From Bdellovibrionaceae bacterium UBA6776 (GTDB lineage: Bacteria; Bdellovibrionota; Bdellovibrionia; Bdellovibrionales; UBA1609), in NCBI GenBank assembly GCA_002453155.1, contig DKGG01000001.1:2198-51620 (forward strand): DNA of 49,423 nucleotides. The letters are read 5' to 3'. Shown piece by piece: positions 42,540 through 49,423 of the stretch. Below the pieces are notes generated by a model that saw only the letters and a list, made by a program, of their open reading frames with translations, did not search any database and had not been told where the DNA came from. Each line of letters opens with the position of its first letter. Position 1 is the stretch's first letter. A program made the translations under genes and the position numbers.

Positions 42540-42554
42540 TGTCGAACTTCGACA
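42540..42554. promoter_or_regulatory. Short palindrome between tadB and the hit-like pair
   Basis: TGTCGAA-C-TTCGACA is a perfect 7+1+7 palindrome in the 52-bp gap, which could be an operator for the hit-like genes. The single-base centre makes an RNA hairpin unlikely. Confidence 0.35.
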
Positions 42555-42587
42555 ATTGCTTTAATCGATGGATAGAAAGAGGAAGAC

Positions 42588-44300
42588 ATGAAGTTTTCTT
42601 TGTCGCTTTTGATTCTTGCGCTTTATCCCTGGGCCAGCTTTGCGGTCGTTGATATGAAAAGTGCAAACTACGCTGAAACCTACATAGACATGAAAGTTCC
42701 AGGAGTGGGTTACGACCTGCGTGTGGCAAGAACTTATAACAGCCGGTCTATTTTTAACGGAATGTTTGGCTTTGGTTGGTGTTCAGACTTTGAAACTAAA
42801 GTGGAAGTGACGCCGGAGAACGGATTGAAGCTGACCGAATGCGGTGGTGGAGTAGAAATCAATTATTTGCCCAAAGGCTTTAAATCGTCTTCGTCGGACG
42901 AAGTGATCAAGCAGATCATTATGGCCTTAAAGAAGAAGCGTCCGGAATTGAAGGACGATTACCTTGGTAAACTCGCCAATGAAATGAAGACCAACACCTT
43001 TATGAGAGAAGAGTTCGCCAGAAACTTGGACATCTCAGGGAAGATTCTTCAAGGCAAGGCCTACTACGCCAATGGCAAAGAGGCAGAGTACATCGTACTT
43101 GAAAAGGGCTATTACAAGCGCAGTCTGACCGATGGAACCTTTCAACGTTTTGACGACAAAACCGGGCTTTTGACTCACATGTATGACCGCAATGGAAATT
43201 ACCTGAAGTTGGCCTGGGGAAAAAGTGGACTTGATGGTGTGGTTGATAACTTGGGCCGTAAGCTCAGTTTTAAACACGATCCGGTGACAAAAAAGGTGGC
43301 CTTAATTGTAGGTCCTAATAAGATGACGGCCACATACAATTCAAAAGGCGACAACTTGGTTGCGGTTAAAAATGCGGACAGTGAAGTTTATAAGTACGAA
43401 TATGATGAACTTCACAACTTGACCGAGATCACTTTGCCAGACAAGCGCATGAAAAAACTCAGCTACAACAAAGACAAAGATTGGGTGGTCAGCTTTACCA
43501 ATCCCAAAGGCTGCGTGGAAAATTACAATTACATTTTGGGAAAGCCAAATCCAAAAGAATATTTCAAATCGGAAGTGGTTAAGAAGTGTGGCAAGGAAGT
43601 AACCAACCAAAGTTCCTATGAATTCTTCCATAAAGAAAGACAGGATGGATTGGGACTTTATCTTCACCGCGTTCGAACGGTAAATAACGGTGCGGTAACA
43701 GATATCACTTATCATCCTATTTTTGGCAAGCCGCTGACTATTTTGGAAAATGGAGACAAGACCGAGTACGCCTATTATTCAAATGGTTATGTCTACACCA
43801 AGAAAGAGCCCAGCCGACATTTTAAGTATGAATACAAAGGCAGCTGTCAGAAGGTTTCTCGGGTTTATACCGAAATCATCGAGAAAGTGGAACGACCAGT
43901 TGCGGATGGCAAAAACTCCAAACGTGAAGTCTCTGCGGTGGAAAAAGTGGCAAAGAAACTCTACACGGATTTTGAGTACAACAAGCCGAAGTGCAATTTG
44001 GTGGCCGCTAAGAACTCTGATGGGCAAAGAGTGCAGATTTCTTATGACACCAAAGGTAGAATTGCAAAAATTGTGGATCAGACGAAGAAGCCCATTAACA
44101 TTCAGTACGAAGAGAAGTTTGGAAAACCCGAAGTGGTTTCCCGTCCGGGCCTTGGTACCATTAAAGTGAAATACAAAGAAGATGGCGAGATTCTAAATGT
44201 CGAAAGCAAGCAAGGGCCAGAGGTGGCTGTGCAAGTGGCTTCGATATTTAACAACCTCCTTGATATTATTGCCCCAGCCACTTCAGAAAGTCCCTTGTAA
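42588..44300 (+). CDS. Secreted Rhs/YD-repeat-like protein, likely homolog of Bdellovibrio hit protein Bd0109
   Basis: A 570-residue protein with signal peptide (cleavage near SFA). The N-terminal part (YDLRVARTYNSRSIFNGMFGFGWCSDFETKVEV) is the start of an Rhs/YD-type beta shell, followed by several YD-like repeats (RFDDKTGLLTHMYDRNGNYLKL, YKYEYDELHNLTEI). It is much shorter than toxin-bearing Rhs proteins and has no core-domain cleavage motif or toxin tip. In B. bacteriovorus a YD-like protein, Bd0109, is encoded beside the flp genes together with Bd0108; the same position here makes this the likely counterpart. The identification is from memory. Confidence 0.8.
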   Translation: MKFSLSLLILALYPWASFAVVDMKSANYAETYIDMKVPGVGYDLRVARTYNSRSIFNGMFGFGWCSDFETKVEVTPENGLKLTECGGGVEINYLPKGFKSSSSDEVIKQIIMALKKKRPELKDDYLGKLANEMKTNTFMREEFARNLDISGKILQGKAYYANGKEAEYIVLEKGYYKRSLTDGTFQRFDDKTGLLTHMYDRNGNYLKLAWGKSGLDGVVDNLGRKLSFKHDPVTKKVALIVGPNKMTATYNSKGDNLVAVKNADSEVYKYEYDELHNLTEITLPDKRMKKLSYNKDKDWVVSFTNPKGCVENYNYILGKPNPKEYFKSEVVKKCGKEVTNQSSYEFFHKERQDGLGLYLHRVRTVNNGAVTDITYHPIFGKPLTILENGDKTEYAYYSNGYVYTKKEPSRHFKYEYKGSCQKVSRVYTEIIEKVERPVADGKNSKREVSAVEKVAKKLYTDFEYNKPKCNLVAAKNSDGQRVQISYDTKGRIAKIVDQTKKPINIQYEEKFGKPEVVSRPGLGTIKVKYKEDGEILNVESKQGPEVAVQVASIFNNLLDIIAPATSESPL

Positions 44301-44309
44301 GGAGAAGGT

Positions 44310-44600
44310 ATGAAATTGATGAGTTGGATTTTATTCGGTGTGTTTACAGCCTTTATGGCGCTTCCCTCGTTTGCGGCAGAGGATCACGAAGACATCGCAG
44401 AGACTGATGCACAAATCGAGAACGCAAAAACAGAGGCCTCGACTTCCGCTTTAAAGGACTGTCCAGAATGTCAGCGAGTGATGTACCAAAAGTCCTTGGC
44501 CGAGCGAAATGATCAGGAAACAAGGAAGATCGTAGAGAGATTGGCCAACAAAGGGTCCACGTCAGTGCCAGATCTTGAAGACAGCAAAGGGACCAAATAG
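44310..44600 (+). CDS. Small secreted protein, likely homolog of Bdellovibrio hit protein Bd0108
   Basis: A 96-residue protein with signal peptide (MKLMSWILFGVFTAFMALPSFA). The mature part is acidic and helical, with CPEC near 50 (a CxxC motif) and a basic/polar end. Size, signal peptide and location 9 bp after the YD protein gene match Bd0108 of the host-interaction locus, whose mutation permits host-independent growth in Bdellovibrio. Two in-frame GCAGAG copies 21 bp apart (44376 and 44397) could support a deletion, as short direct repeats do in bd0108. Sequence similarity was not computed. Confidence 0.7.
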   Translation: MKLMSWILFGVFTAFMALPSFAAEDHEDIAETDAQIENAKTEASTSALKDCPECQRVMYQKSLAERNDQETRKIVERLANKGSTSVPDLEDSKGTK

Positions 44601-44638
44601 GTCGTTCGCGCCCCTACCAAACTTTAGACACCACCGAA

Positions 44639-44663
44639 AAAGTGTCTCAAATCGAGACACTTT
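44639..44663. promoter_or_regulatory. Palindromic site (right copy), AAAGTGTCTC / GAGACACTTT
   Basis: A perfect 10-bp inverted repeat with the 5-bp centre AAATC. Its core, GTCTCAAATCGAGAC, matches the left copy at 34583 (GTCTCAAGTTGAGAC) except in the central bases. It lies about 90-110 bp upstream of a sigma-54 promoter, the usual distance for an enhancer-binding activator. Confidence 0.7.
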
Positions 44664-44750
44664 CAGCTTCAAAAGGGCCTATTTTCGCTCTGGCCTGTCT
44701 AAGAATTCGACAAAGAATTTGTCAGCGCCAATAAAACTGACTCCCATTTA

Positions 44751-44764
44751 GGCACACTCCTCGC
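44751..44764 (+). promoter_or_regulatory. Sigma-54 promoter of a small secreted-protein gene
   Basis: AGGCAC-N5-TCGCA gives GG and GC dinucleotides separated by exactly 10 bp, the strict -24/-12 spacing of RpoN promoters. A start near 44776 is expected, about 45 bp before the ATG at 44821. Confidence 0.7.
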
Positions 44765-44784
44765 ATTAAAGTCTTGTATGTAAT

Positions 44785-44800
44785 GGTCCGTGTTCGGACC
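44785..44800 (+). promoter_or_regulatory. Hairpin in the 5' leader of the small secreted-protein gene
   Basis: GGTCCG-TGTT-CGGACC is a perfect 6-bp stem with a 4-nt loop, placed between the predicted sigma-54 start and the ribosome site. It could protect the mRNA 5' end. There is no T tract, so it is not a terminator. Confidence 0.55.
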
Positions 44801-44820
44801 TTAATGAAGGAGTCAGTGTT

Positions 44821-45036
44821 ATGAGAAAACTATTGCTAACAGCTTTTTCCCTGAGCTTGATGTTGGGTTCCGTGGCTCACGCGACGAAGAAGGGCAATGC
44901 AAATTGTTCTGCGACGAAAAGTGGGAGTGCATTGAGCAATGACATGAAAACACAGGCCTATGTTGCGAGCCTTACTCAAGGTACGAAACAAAGAACTGGA
45001 TCGACCTCTACGGGCAACAGCTCAGGAGCGAGATAA
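44821..45036 (+). CDS. Small secreted protein, sigma-54 controlled
   Basis: A 71-residue protein with a signal peptide (MRKLLLTAFSLSLMLGSVAHA) and a 50-residue Ser/Thr/Gly/Lys-rich mature part with one cysteine, probably disordered. AAGGAG is 9 bp upstream of the ATG. It is the only gene on this strand between the hit-like genes and the convergent gene ending at 45040. No family recognised. Its upstream region holds a sigma-54 promoter and a palindrome shared with the flp promoter region, which links it to pilus or host-contact regulation. Confidence 0.75.
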   Translation: MRKLLLTAFSLSLMLGSVAHATKKGNANCSATKSGSALSNDMKTQAYVASLTQGTKQRTGSTSTGNSSGAR

Positions 45037-45039
45037 GGT

Positions 45040-45375
45040 TTACTCCCAGTTGAATCGGAAACCAGGAGCCTTCTCTTTGTCGGAGGCTTCTGAGTTCTTG
45101 GCCTCTCGCTTTTTAAGAAGGGGCTCGGACTGGGATCCTTTCTCCTCTTCGTCGAAGAGTTTGTGTTTGATTTTTTGCTTGGTGGATTTCAATCCATCTT
45201 GAATGGCTTTTGCGCCTCCACGGGCAATGTCATCCAATGGTGCGGCAAAATCAGACCCGCGAAAGTACATGTGTGCTTTGTCTTCAAGGCGAGCGTCGCC
45301 AATTTTGATTTGCAAAAGTGCCACCACCACCAGAGTAAAAACCAATGTTTTGATAAAAAACAAAAAGTCCATCAT
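45040..45375 (-). CDS. Small membrane-anchored protein of unknown function
   Basis: A 111-residue protein with one N-terminal membrane helix (about 4-24) and a highly charged Lys/Glu-rich C-terminal half. It overlaps the response-regulator gene by 4 bp and is probably translated with it. No family recognised. Confidence 0.7.
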   Translation of the reverse strand: MMDFLFFIKTLVFTLVVVALLQIKIGDARLEDKAHMYFRGSDFAAPLDDIARGGAKAIQDGLKSTKQKIKHKLFDEEEKGSQSEPLLKKREAKNSEASDKEKAPGFRFNWE

Positions 45376-45743
45376 GGGGCTTTCCCTCCTGCCTTTTTCA
45401 AAATCCCAATCAGCTCCTCTTTTTTAAATGGTTTGACCACATAGTGCATGCAGCCGGCATCAATCGCGGCCATCATCAATGACTCTTGATCCATGGTGCT
45501 GCAGGCGATGATTTTTTGATGAGGGCGAATTTTCAGAATCTCTTTGGTGGCCTCGATACCACTCATATGGGGCATGACCAAATCCATAAGGATCAGATCG
45601 GGATCGGTTTCCTGGGCCAAGCGAATTGCTGATTTTCCATCCTCAGCTTCGCCAACCACCTGAAATCCATTTTCTGTCAAAATTTGCTGAAGAACTTCGC
45701 GGATAAACGGAGCGTCATCAGCCACTAAAACTTTCACTCCCAT
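45372..45743 (-). CDS. Single-domain CheY-like response regulator
   Basis: A 123-residue receiver domain from the ATG at 45743. Acidic pair in VLVADDAPF, phospho-acceptor Asp in LILMDLVMP, the switch Thr/Ser in IACSTMD and the Lys in YVVKPF are all present. No output domain, so it acts by protein contact as CheY does. The open frame extends upstream to 45821 but reads through the promoter region without homology. No histidine kinase is nearby. Confidence 0.92.
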   Translation of the reverse strand: MGVKVLVADDAPFIREVLQQILTENGFQVVGEAEDGKSAIRLAQETDPDLILMDLVMPHMSGIEATKEILKIRPHQKIIACSTMDQESLMMAAIDAGCMHYVVKPFKKEELIGILKKAGGKAP

Positions 45744-45803
45744 AGAGCCCAGTATAAGGTGAAAGCCACCAAAACAAAATGTTTTGTCGACAGGGTCTTG
45801 TGC

Positions 45804-46451
45804 ATGTCTTCGATTGGACAATCAATTATTGAATTTTTATCCCAGTTTCATGGGCCATCTGCGTACGCACTGGTCTTAGGACTGTTATTGATTTGTGGTC
45901 TTGGAGTTCCCATTCCCGAGGACATCACTCTTATTGGTGCGGGAATTTTAGCCGCCCTTGGTTCCATGAGTTTGACAGGAGCTCTTATTGCTGGATTTTT
46001 GGGCGTCATGATTGGCGATGCCTTTATGTTTTACCTTGGGCGTTTCTATGGTCGAAAAGCCCTGACCCTTCCCCTGATTCGAAACATCATGACTCCCAAG
46101 AGAATTGAAAAGGCCGAACGCCGGGTTCTTCGAAATTCAAAGTTCATTTGTTTTACGGCGCGCTTTCTTCCAGGACTTCGATCCGCGGTATTTTTGACTT
46201 CAGGTATGCTTGGAGTTCGACCGGTGATCTTTTTTGCATTGGATGGTTTTGCAGCTTTGATCAGTGTTCCCGTTTGGGTGGTTGGCGGCTGGTGGTTTGG
46301 TCAAAACATCACGGAAGCTTTGGCCTTTGCAGAACGCATGCAAGTGGTGTTGATCGCGGGAATGATTACTCTTGTGATTGGTTATCTTCTGTTTAAAAGA
46401 TGGAAGAAAAACAAAAGAGCCCGCGCACTCATCTATCACATGACCAAATAG
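45804..46451 (+). CDS. DedA-family membrane protein
   Basis: A 215-residue integral membrane protein with the DedA/SNARE-associated signature: GLGVPIPEDITLIGAG near the start, GVMIGDAFMFYLGRFYGRKAL, and FTARFLPGLRSAVFLTSGMLGV. DedA proteins act in envelope lipid handling, probably as undecaprenyl-phosphate or phospholipid flippases. The start at 45804 is used; an in-frame start at 45759 overlaps the regulator promoter. It is divergent from the response regulator. Confidence 0.9.
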   Translation: MSSIGQSIIEFLSQFHGPSAYALVLGLLLICGLGVPIPEDITLIGAGILAALGSMSLTGALIAGFLGVMIGDAFMFYLGRFYGRKALTLPLIRNIMTPKRIEKAERRVLRNSKFICFTARFLPGLRSAVFLTSGMLGVRPVIFFALDGFAALISVPVWVVGGWWFGQNITEALAFAERMQVVLIAGMITLVIGYLLFKRWKKNKRARALIYHMTK

Positions 46452-46452
46452 A

Positions 46453-47664
46453 TTATTTTCCCCAAATGTAGCCGATAGAAAATAAGGTCAAACTTTGATT
46501 GACGCTCAATCCGTCTGGAGTGGTTCTGGTTTCGGGATCTGCGTAGGATGCTGCGCCTTTAAATAGATTCTTTTCAAAGCGATGTTCCACTTTCCAATAC
46601 ACCTGGTTCTTTCGATCAAACTTTACGCGACCACCCAGGTGAGCGGAAAGTGCGGTGGTTACGTTGCTCAATCCCGAATTGATGTTCTGAGCACCTGAGG
46701 ATTCCGTGTGAGTCAACTTGGGGTCGATGCCCACTCCTAAAGAGTGAGAGTAATGCAGGGAAGAGGGCAAGTCGGCTTCAAAGGAAATTTGAACTCCCGT
46801 AGATTTGGTTGAGACCCGTCCACCAGTGCTGGAGCTGGTTGATGCTTGGCTGTCCAGATAGGAAAATTTCCAAATGGTTTGAGGCGCCAAGGGCTGATCC
46901 AAATCAATGTTTCGAAAGGCAATTCCAATTCGACTTTGAGAAAGTGTCAATGCGCTGACACTGTTGTCTGTCAGTGAAGAAACAGATGCCCCCATGGAAG
47001 ATTGCATTTGTCCGTCCACTCCAAAGTAAGGACTGATCCAAAGACGAATTCCGGCAGAATATCCGGGAGCAGAGGACGAATAGTTTTTCACCGAATAGCT
47101 GCTGGAGCTGTTGTAGTAAAAGTAGGTGGGTGAAAGAGAGATCTCAACGGAGTTTTCCCCATCGCTGTTTTTTGACTTTCGGTTTTTCAGTTCGCGAAGT
47201 TCTTCCTCATCCACTCCTAATATAAGGATGCGCAGACGATCCAGAAAATTGTCGTTCTTTTCCAACTCCATATTGGCATTTGGATTTGAGTCGGCCGCGT
47301 CTTTGTTCGAAGGTGCTTGTTCTTTGTCTGCATCTTGCGAAGCCTTAGCTTCGGTCTTTGTAGGTTCTGAAGTGTTCACAGTGACAGAATTGCTTTTTAC
47401 AGACTTTGGTGCAGCTGTCTCATTTGGAGACACTGGAGAACTGGAAGATTCTGCACGGGGAGTTCGAATGGGAGAAGGTTGTCGTTCTTCAATGGGTTTT
47501 ACGCTGAAACGATTGGAATCCAAAGTATCGATGCTTGGAGAAGATCCTCGACCTCGCAAGTAAGGAGAGACTGGATCTAAGTCCGACCACGCCTTTGTTT
47601 CCACAAAGAGGGAAACTGCAAAAAGGAAAACCACAAACAAAGTTCGTGAGTGATAGCATCTCAT
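46453..47664 (-). CDS. Predicted outer-membrane beta-barrel protein
   Basis: A 403-residue secreted protein with a signal peptide (cleavage near KAWS), a low-complexity Ser/Pro/Glu/Thr linker (about 25-140), and from about 165 alternating hydrophobic strands ending in Phe/Trp/Lys, as in an outer-membrane barrel. The end is IGYIWGK rather than the canonical terminal Phe. The start at 47664 is preferred to 47829 because the signal peptide follows directly. It is divergent from another barrel protein, and its stop is 1 bp from the convergent DedA gene. Confidence 0.75.
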   Translation of the reverse strand: MRCYHSRTLFVVFLFAVSLFVETKAWSDLDPVSPYLRGRGSSPSIDTLDSNRFSVKPIEERQPSPIRTPRAESSSSPVSPNETAAPKSVKSNSVTVNTSEPTKTEAKASQDADKEQAPSNKDAADSNPNANMELEKNDNFLDRLRILILGVDEEELRELKNRKSKNSDGENSVEISLSPTYFYYNSSSSYSVKNYSSSAPGYSAGIRLWISPYFGVDGQMQSSMGASVSSLTDNSVSALTLSQSRIGIAFRNIDLDQPLAPQTIWKFSYLDSQASTSSSTGGRVSTKSTGVQISFEADLPSSLHYSHSLGVGIDPKLTHTESSGAQNINSGLSNVTTALSAHLGGRVKFDRKNQVYWKVEHRFEKNLFKGAASYADPETRTTPDGLSVNQSLTLFSIGYIWGK

Positions 47665-47745
47665 CAATACTAAAATCGGTATGGATCTAGGTAGACTTAA
47701 GTCAAATTGACCCAATTGCAACTTAAGAGCACACTGAATAAGAAG

Positions 47746-49338
47746 ATGAGATTCTTTCAAAAATTTGCCTATATCTTTTTCTATTTCGGTCTTTTGCACA
47801 GTGCGCAAGGACAAATGACCATGGGGCAAAGTCAGTACTTAAGTCCAGAGGATCAGGTTTTTCAAATCGAAAGGCTGACGGTCAGTCCCTTTTTCGACAA
47901 CGCAGATGGAATTTATGCTCGACCTTTGGAGAGGCATTTGATCGATTCCCTCAGCAAAGGACATCGGTTCAATTTTATTCCTTCGACGTCAGGTCAGAAG
48001 CCCACAAGCCCCGAAGCCTTTATGAGAAATTCCAATGAGGCTCAAAATTTTGGAAAGTCCGAGAAGGTGGATGGATTTTTCTCGGGTCGAGTCACACAGT
48101 ATCCTGAGGGGATTCAGATTTCTCTCTATTTCTTTTTAACTCGAGATGGAGATCCCTTGGTTCAAGGGGAGCTTAAAAATCTAAAGAACAACTCTATAGA
48201 GTTTTTAAAAGGTCAGTTGGATATTTTGGTAAAGCAAATGTTAGAGCGTCTTCCTTATTCGGGAAGAATTCTTAGCCGTGAAGGTCTTCGAGTGACTGTG
48301 AATTTAGGTTCGAAAGATGGAATGAAAAAGGGCCAAGAATTGACTGCGGTTCAATTTTTATCCGTCAATCGACACCCCAAATTGAAGTTTTTGATCAATA
48401 CAAAAAAAGAAGTGGTGGGAAAGATCAAACTTCTTAAAGTGGAGCCCACTTTAAGTTTTGCTGCAGTCGTTTTTGAAAAAGAAAAGGATATTCTTCAAAA
48501 AGGAACGAAGATCGACAAGATCGAAGAAGTTCATTACTCAGATGTGGAAACCGGGTTTGAGCCGGTAGCCGGAGAAGCCAATCTTTCGGGAAAAGAATCT
48601 ATTTTTGGCAAAGATCCGGTGGAGTGGAAGCCACTTCCAAAACCTGTATTCGGAATGGTCAAAGCAAAGGCCGGGTTGACTCGATTTCAGAACAATCTGA
48701 ATTTAACGGGGGTTGGCGGCTTGAGTGCCAGCTCAAACTTTGCGCCCATCGTGGATCTTGAAGGTGAGCTTTGGGTGACTGCAGAGTGGACCGTCCATGC
48801 GCAGATCAAACAAGGCTTGGTGATGGTTTCCAATCCTCGTTCCGGTTCGACTCCAACAGATCTTTCGCAAACTTTTACCGCTTATGAGTTGCTTGCAGGA
48901 TATCGTTTTCGGTTTGGACCGGCGGGGCCTTCTTCTTTTGCAGAGCCCTTTTTTGGATACTACAAGCACGAGTTTTTTGCGGACAGCACCCAGCCCGAAA
49001 CCTTTAACACCATGAAGTATTCAGGTTTTAAAGTGGGAGTGATGGGAGAATTTCCCATCACCAAAGACGAGAAGTGGCGCGGGGGCGGAAAGGCTTCCTT
49101 TGCAGTGACTTCAAGTTTGAGTGAGTCCCCGGTTACTTCGGGAAGTGCGAGTAACAATGTGATTCAATTCCAATTTTATGGATCCAAAGCTTTGTCTGCC
49201 CGTTTGAGAGCCTTAGCCAGCATTGATTTTGAACAGTTCTCTTCCAGTTTTTCGGGTTCAGGAACCCGGTCAGATGCGGCCACTTCCTCCAGCCTTCGAT
49301 ACACCAGCCTGACCGGCGGCGTTTCCTACAGCTTCTAA
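47746..49338 (+). CDS. Secreted protein with FlgT/CsgG-like domain and C-terminal beta-barrel
   Basis: A 530-residue protein with signal peptide (cleavage near AQGQ). Residues about 35-170 contain a TolB/CsgG-like alpha/beta region; residues about 180-270 have two VNLGSKDGMKKGQEL-type beta segments similar to FlgT-like C-terminal domains. From about 330 the sequence is a transmembrane beta-barrel ending in GGVSYSF, with the terminal aromatic (Phe) expected by the BAM machine. ATG at 47746 with AAGAAG upstream is used; TTG at 47707 is possible. Function not known. Confidence 0.78.
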   Translation: MRFFQKFAYIFFYFGLLHSAQGQMTMGQSQYLSPEDQVFQIERLTVSPFFDNADGIYARPLERHLIDSLSKGHRFNFIPSTSGQKPTSPEAFMRNSNEAQNFGKSEKVDGFFSGRVTQYPEGIQISLYFFLTRDGDPLVQGELKNLKNNSIEFLKGQLDILVKQMLERLPYSGRILSREGLRVTVNLGSKDGMKKGQELTAVQFLSVNRHPKLKFLINTKKEVVGKIKLLKVEPTLSFAAVVFEKEKDILQKGTKIDKIEEVHYSDVETGFEPVAGEANLSGKESIFGKDPVEWKPLPKPVFGMVKAKAGLTRFQNNLNLTGVGGLSASSNFAPIVDLEGELWVTAEWTVHAQIKQGLVMVSNPRSGSTPTDLSQTFTAYELLAGYRFRFGPAGPSSFAEPFFGYYKHEFFADSTQPETFNTMKYSGFKVGVMGEFPITKDEKWRGGGKASFAVTSSLSESPVTSGSASNNVIQFQFYGSKALSARLRALASIDFEQFSSSFSGSGTRSDAATSSSLRYTSLTGGVSYSF

Positions 49339-49392
49339 TGGGTTTGTAGTCTTCCAAAATGCGCCAAAAGACGTCCGCCAAAGTGCGTCCGC

Positions 49393-49414
49393 AAAAAGGT
49401 ACCTGCTTCCTTTT
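49393..49414. repeat. Partial palindromic repeat at the right edge
   Basis: AAAAAGGTACCTGCTTCCTTTT is an imperfect palindrome centred on GGTACC. It shares AAAAAGGT(A/G)CC with the outer part of the 65-bp palindrome at 34507. It begins 55 bp after the stop of the barrel gene and may be a terminator or one copy of a dispersed element. Two GTCCGC copies lie just upstream. Confidence 0.5.
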
Positions 49415-49423
49415 CCGATATGC

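Noticed and set aside
42588..44300. Rhs toxin with a polymorphic tip
   Set aside because: The protein is short, lacks a core cleavage motif and toxin domain, and no immunity gene follows; the hit-like reading fits better.
1..49423. Transposons, integrases, attachment sites and tRNA genes at the island edges
   Set aside because: No transposase, integrase or tRNA gene was recognised near 11.4 or 24.4 kb. The island's transfer is inferred only from content and composition.

Overview
The window looks like a chromosomal segment from a Bdellovibrio-like predatory bacterium (Bdellovibrionota). Three things suggest this. A tad/Flp pilus locus is followed directly by two genes that resemble the Bdellovibrio 'hit' (host-interaction) pair. 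A lysine/alanine-rich histone-like protein is present. The core genes (mdh-sucC-sucD, ndk, nadE, an Mla-type lipid transporter) are of Gram-negative type. The assignment rests on gene content and remembered synteny, not on a database search. I saw no rRNA, tRNA, CRISPR array or transposase.

Layout, left to right. (1) 117-4001, minus strand: a five-gene run reading TadB-like, TadC-like, small secreted protein, Ser/Thr protein kinase, Cys/Met-metabolism PLP enzyme. Divergent from it is a histone H1-like gene built on four 42-bp repeats and closed by a strong terminator. (2) 4428-8222, minus strand: a five-gene Mla/MCE lipid-transport operon with two different ATPases, two different permeases and one MCE protein. 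(3) 8406-11409, plus strand: mdh-sucC-sucD, with a recognisable promoter and a terminator that lies inside the end of the convergent gene. (4) 11430-24391: an AT-rich accessory island between sucD and ndk. A minus-strand family 2 glycosyltransferase has a long tail of tandem aromatic/His repeats. Divergent from it is a tight ten-gene operon: glycosyltransferase, SPASM-type radical SAM enzyme, unknown protein, asparagine-synthetase-like enzyme without the glutaminase cysteine, two membrane proteins, two paralogous DGDN-motif proteins, a methyltransferase and a second radical SAM enzyme. I read it as a surface-glycan or peptide/protein-modification system of undescribed type. It is the best candidate here for a new biological system. 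(5) 24466-33482: housekeeping and envelope genes, namely ndk, an RlmD-type RNA methyltransferase, a PilF-like TPR lipoprotein, a RodZ-like protein, a GT39 membrane glycosyltransferase, a PHP-like protein with altered metal motifs, a ferredoxin, a DnaQ-like exonuclease, NAD synthetase and a DUF2203 protein.

(6) 33617-44600: the tad locus. It has a divergent pilin-like protein with a Gly/Ser tail, Flp pilin, prepilin peptidase, three or four class III signal-peptide pseudopilin-like proteins, CpaB, the CpaC/RcpA secretin, a CpaE-CpaF fusion ATPase and TadB. The hit-like pair follows. No tadC is visible in this locus, whereas a divergent TadB/TadC-like pair sits at 2770-4001. Related palindromes (GTCTCAA-n-TYGAGAC) lie at both ends of the locus. 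The right-hand one is about 100 bp upstream of a good sigma-54 promoter that drives a small secreted protein. (7) 45040-49338: a response regulator with a small membrane protein, a DedA protein and two divergent predicted outer-membrane beta-barrel proteins. The window ends in a fragment of a palindromic repeat that shares its core with a 65-bp hairpin in the pilin intergenic region.

Start codons were chosen from Shine-Dalgarno spacing, overlaps with neighbours and family alignment from memory. Several are TTG or GTG and are flagged where uncertain.
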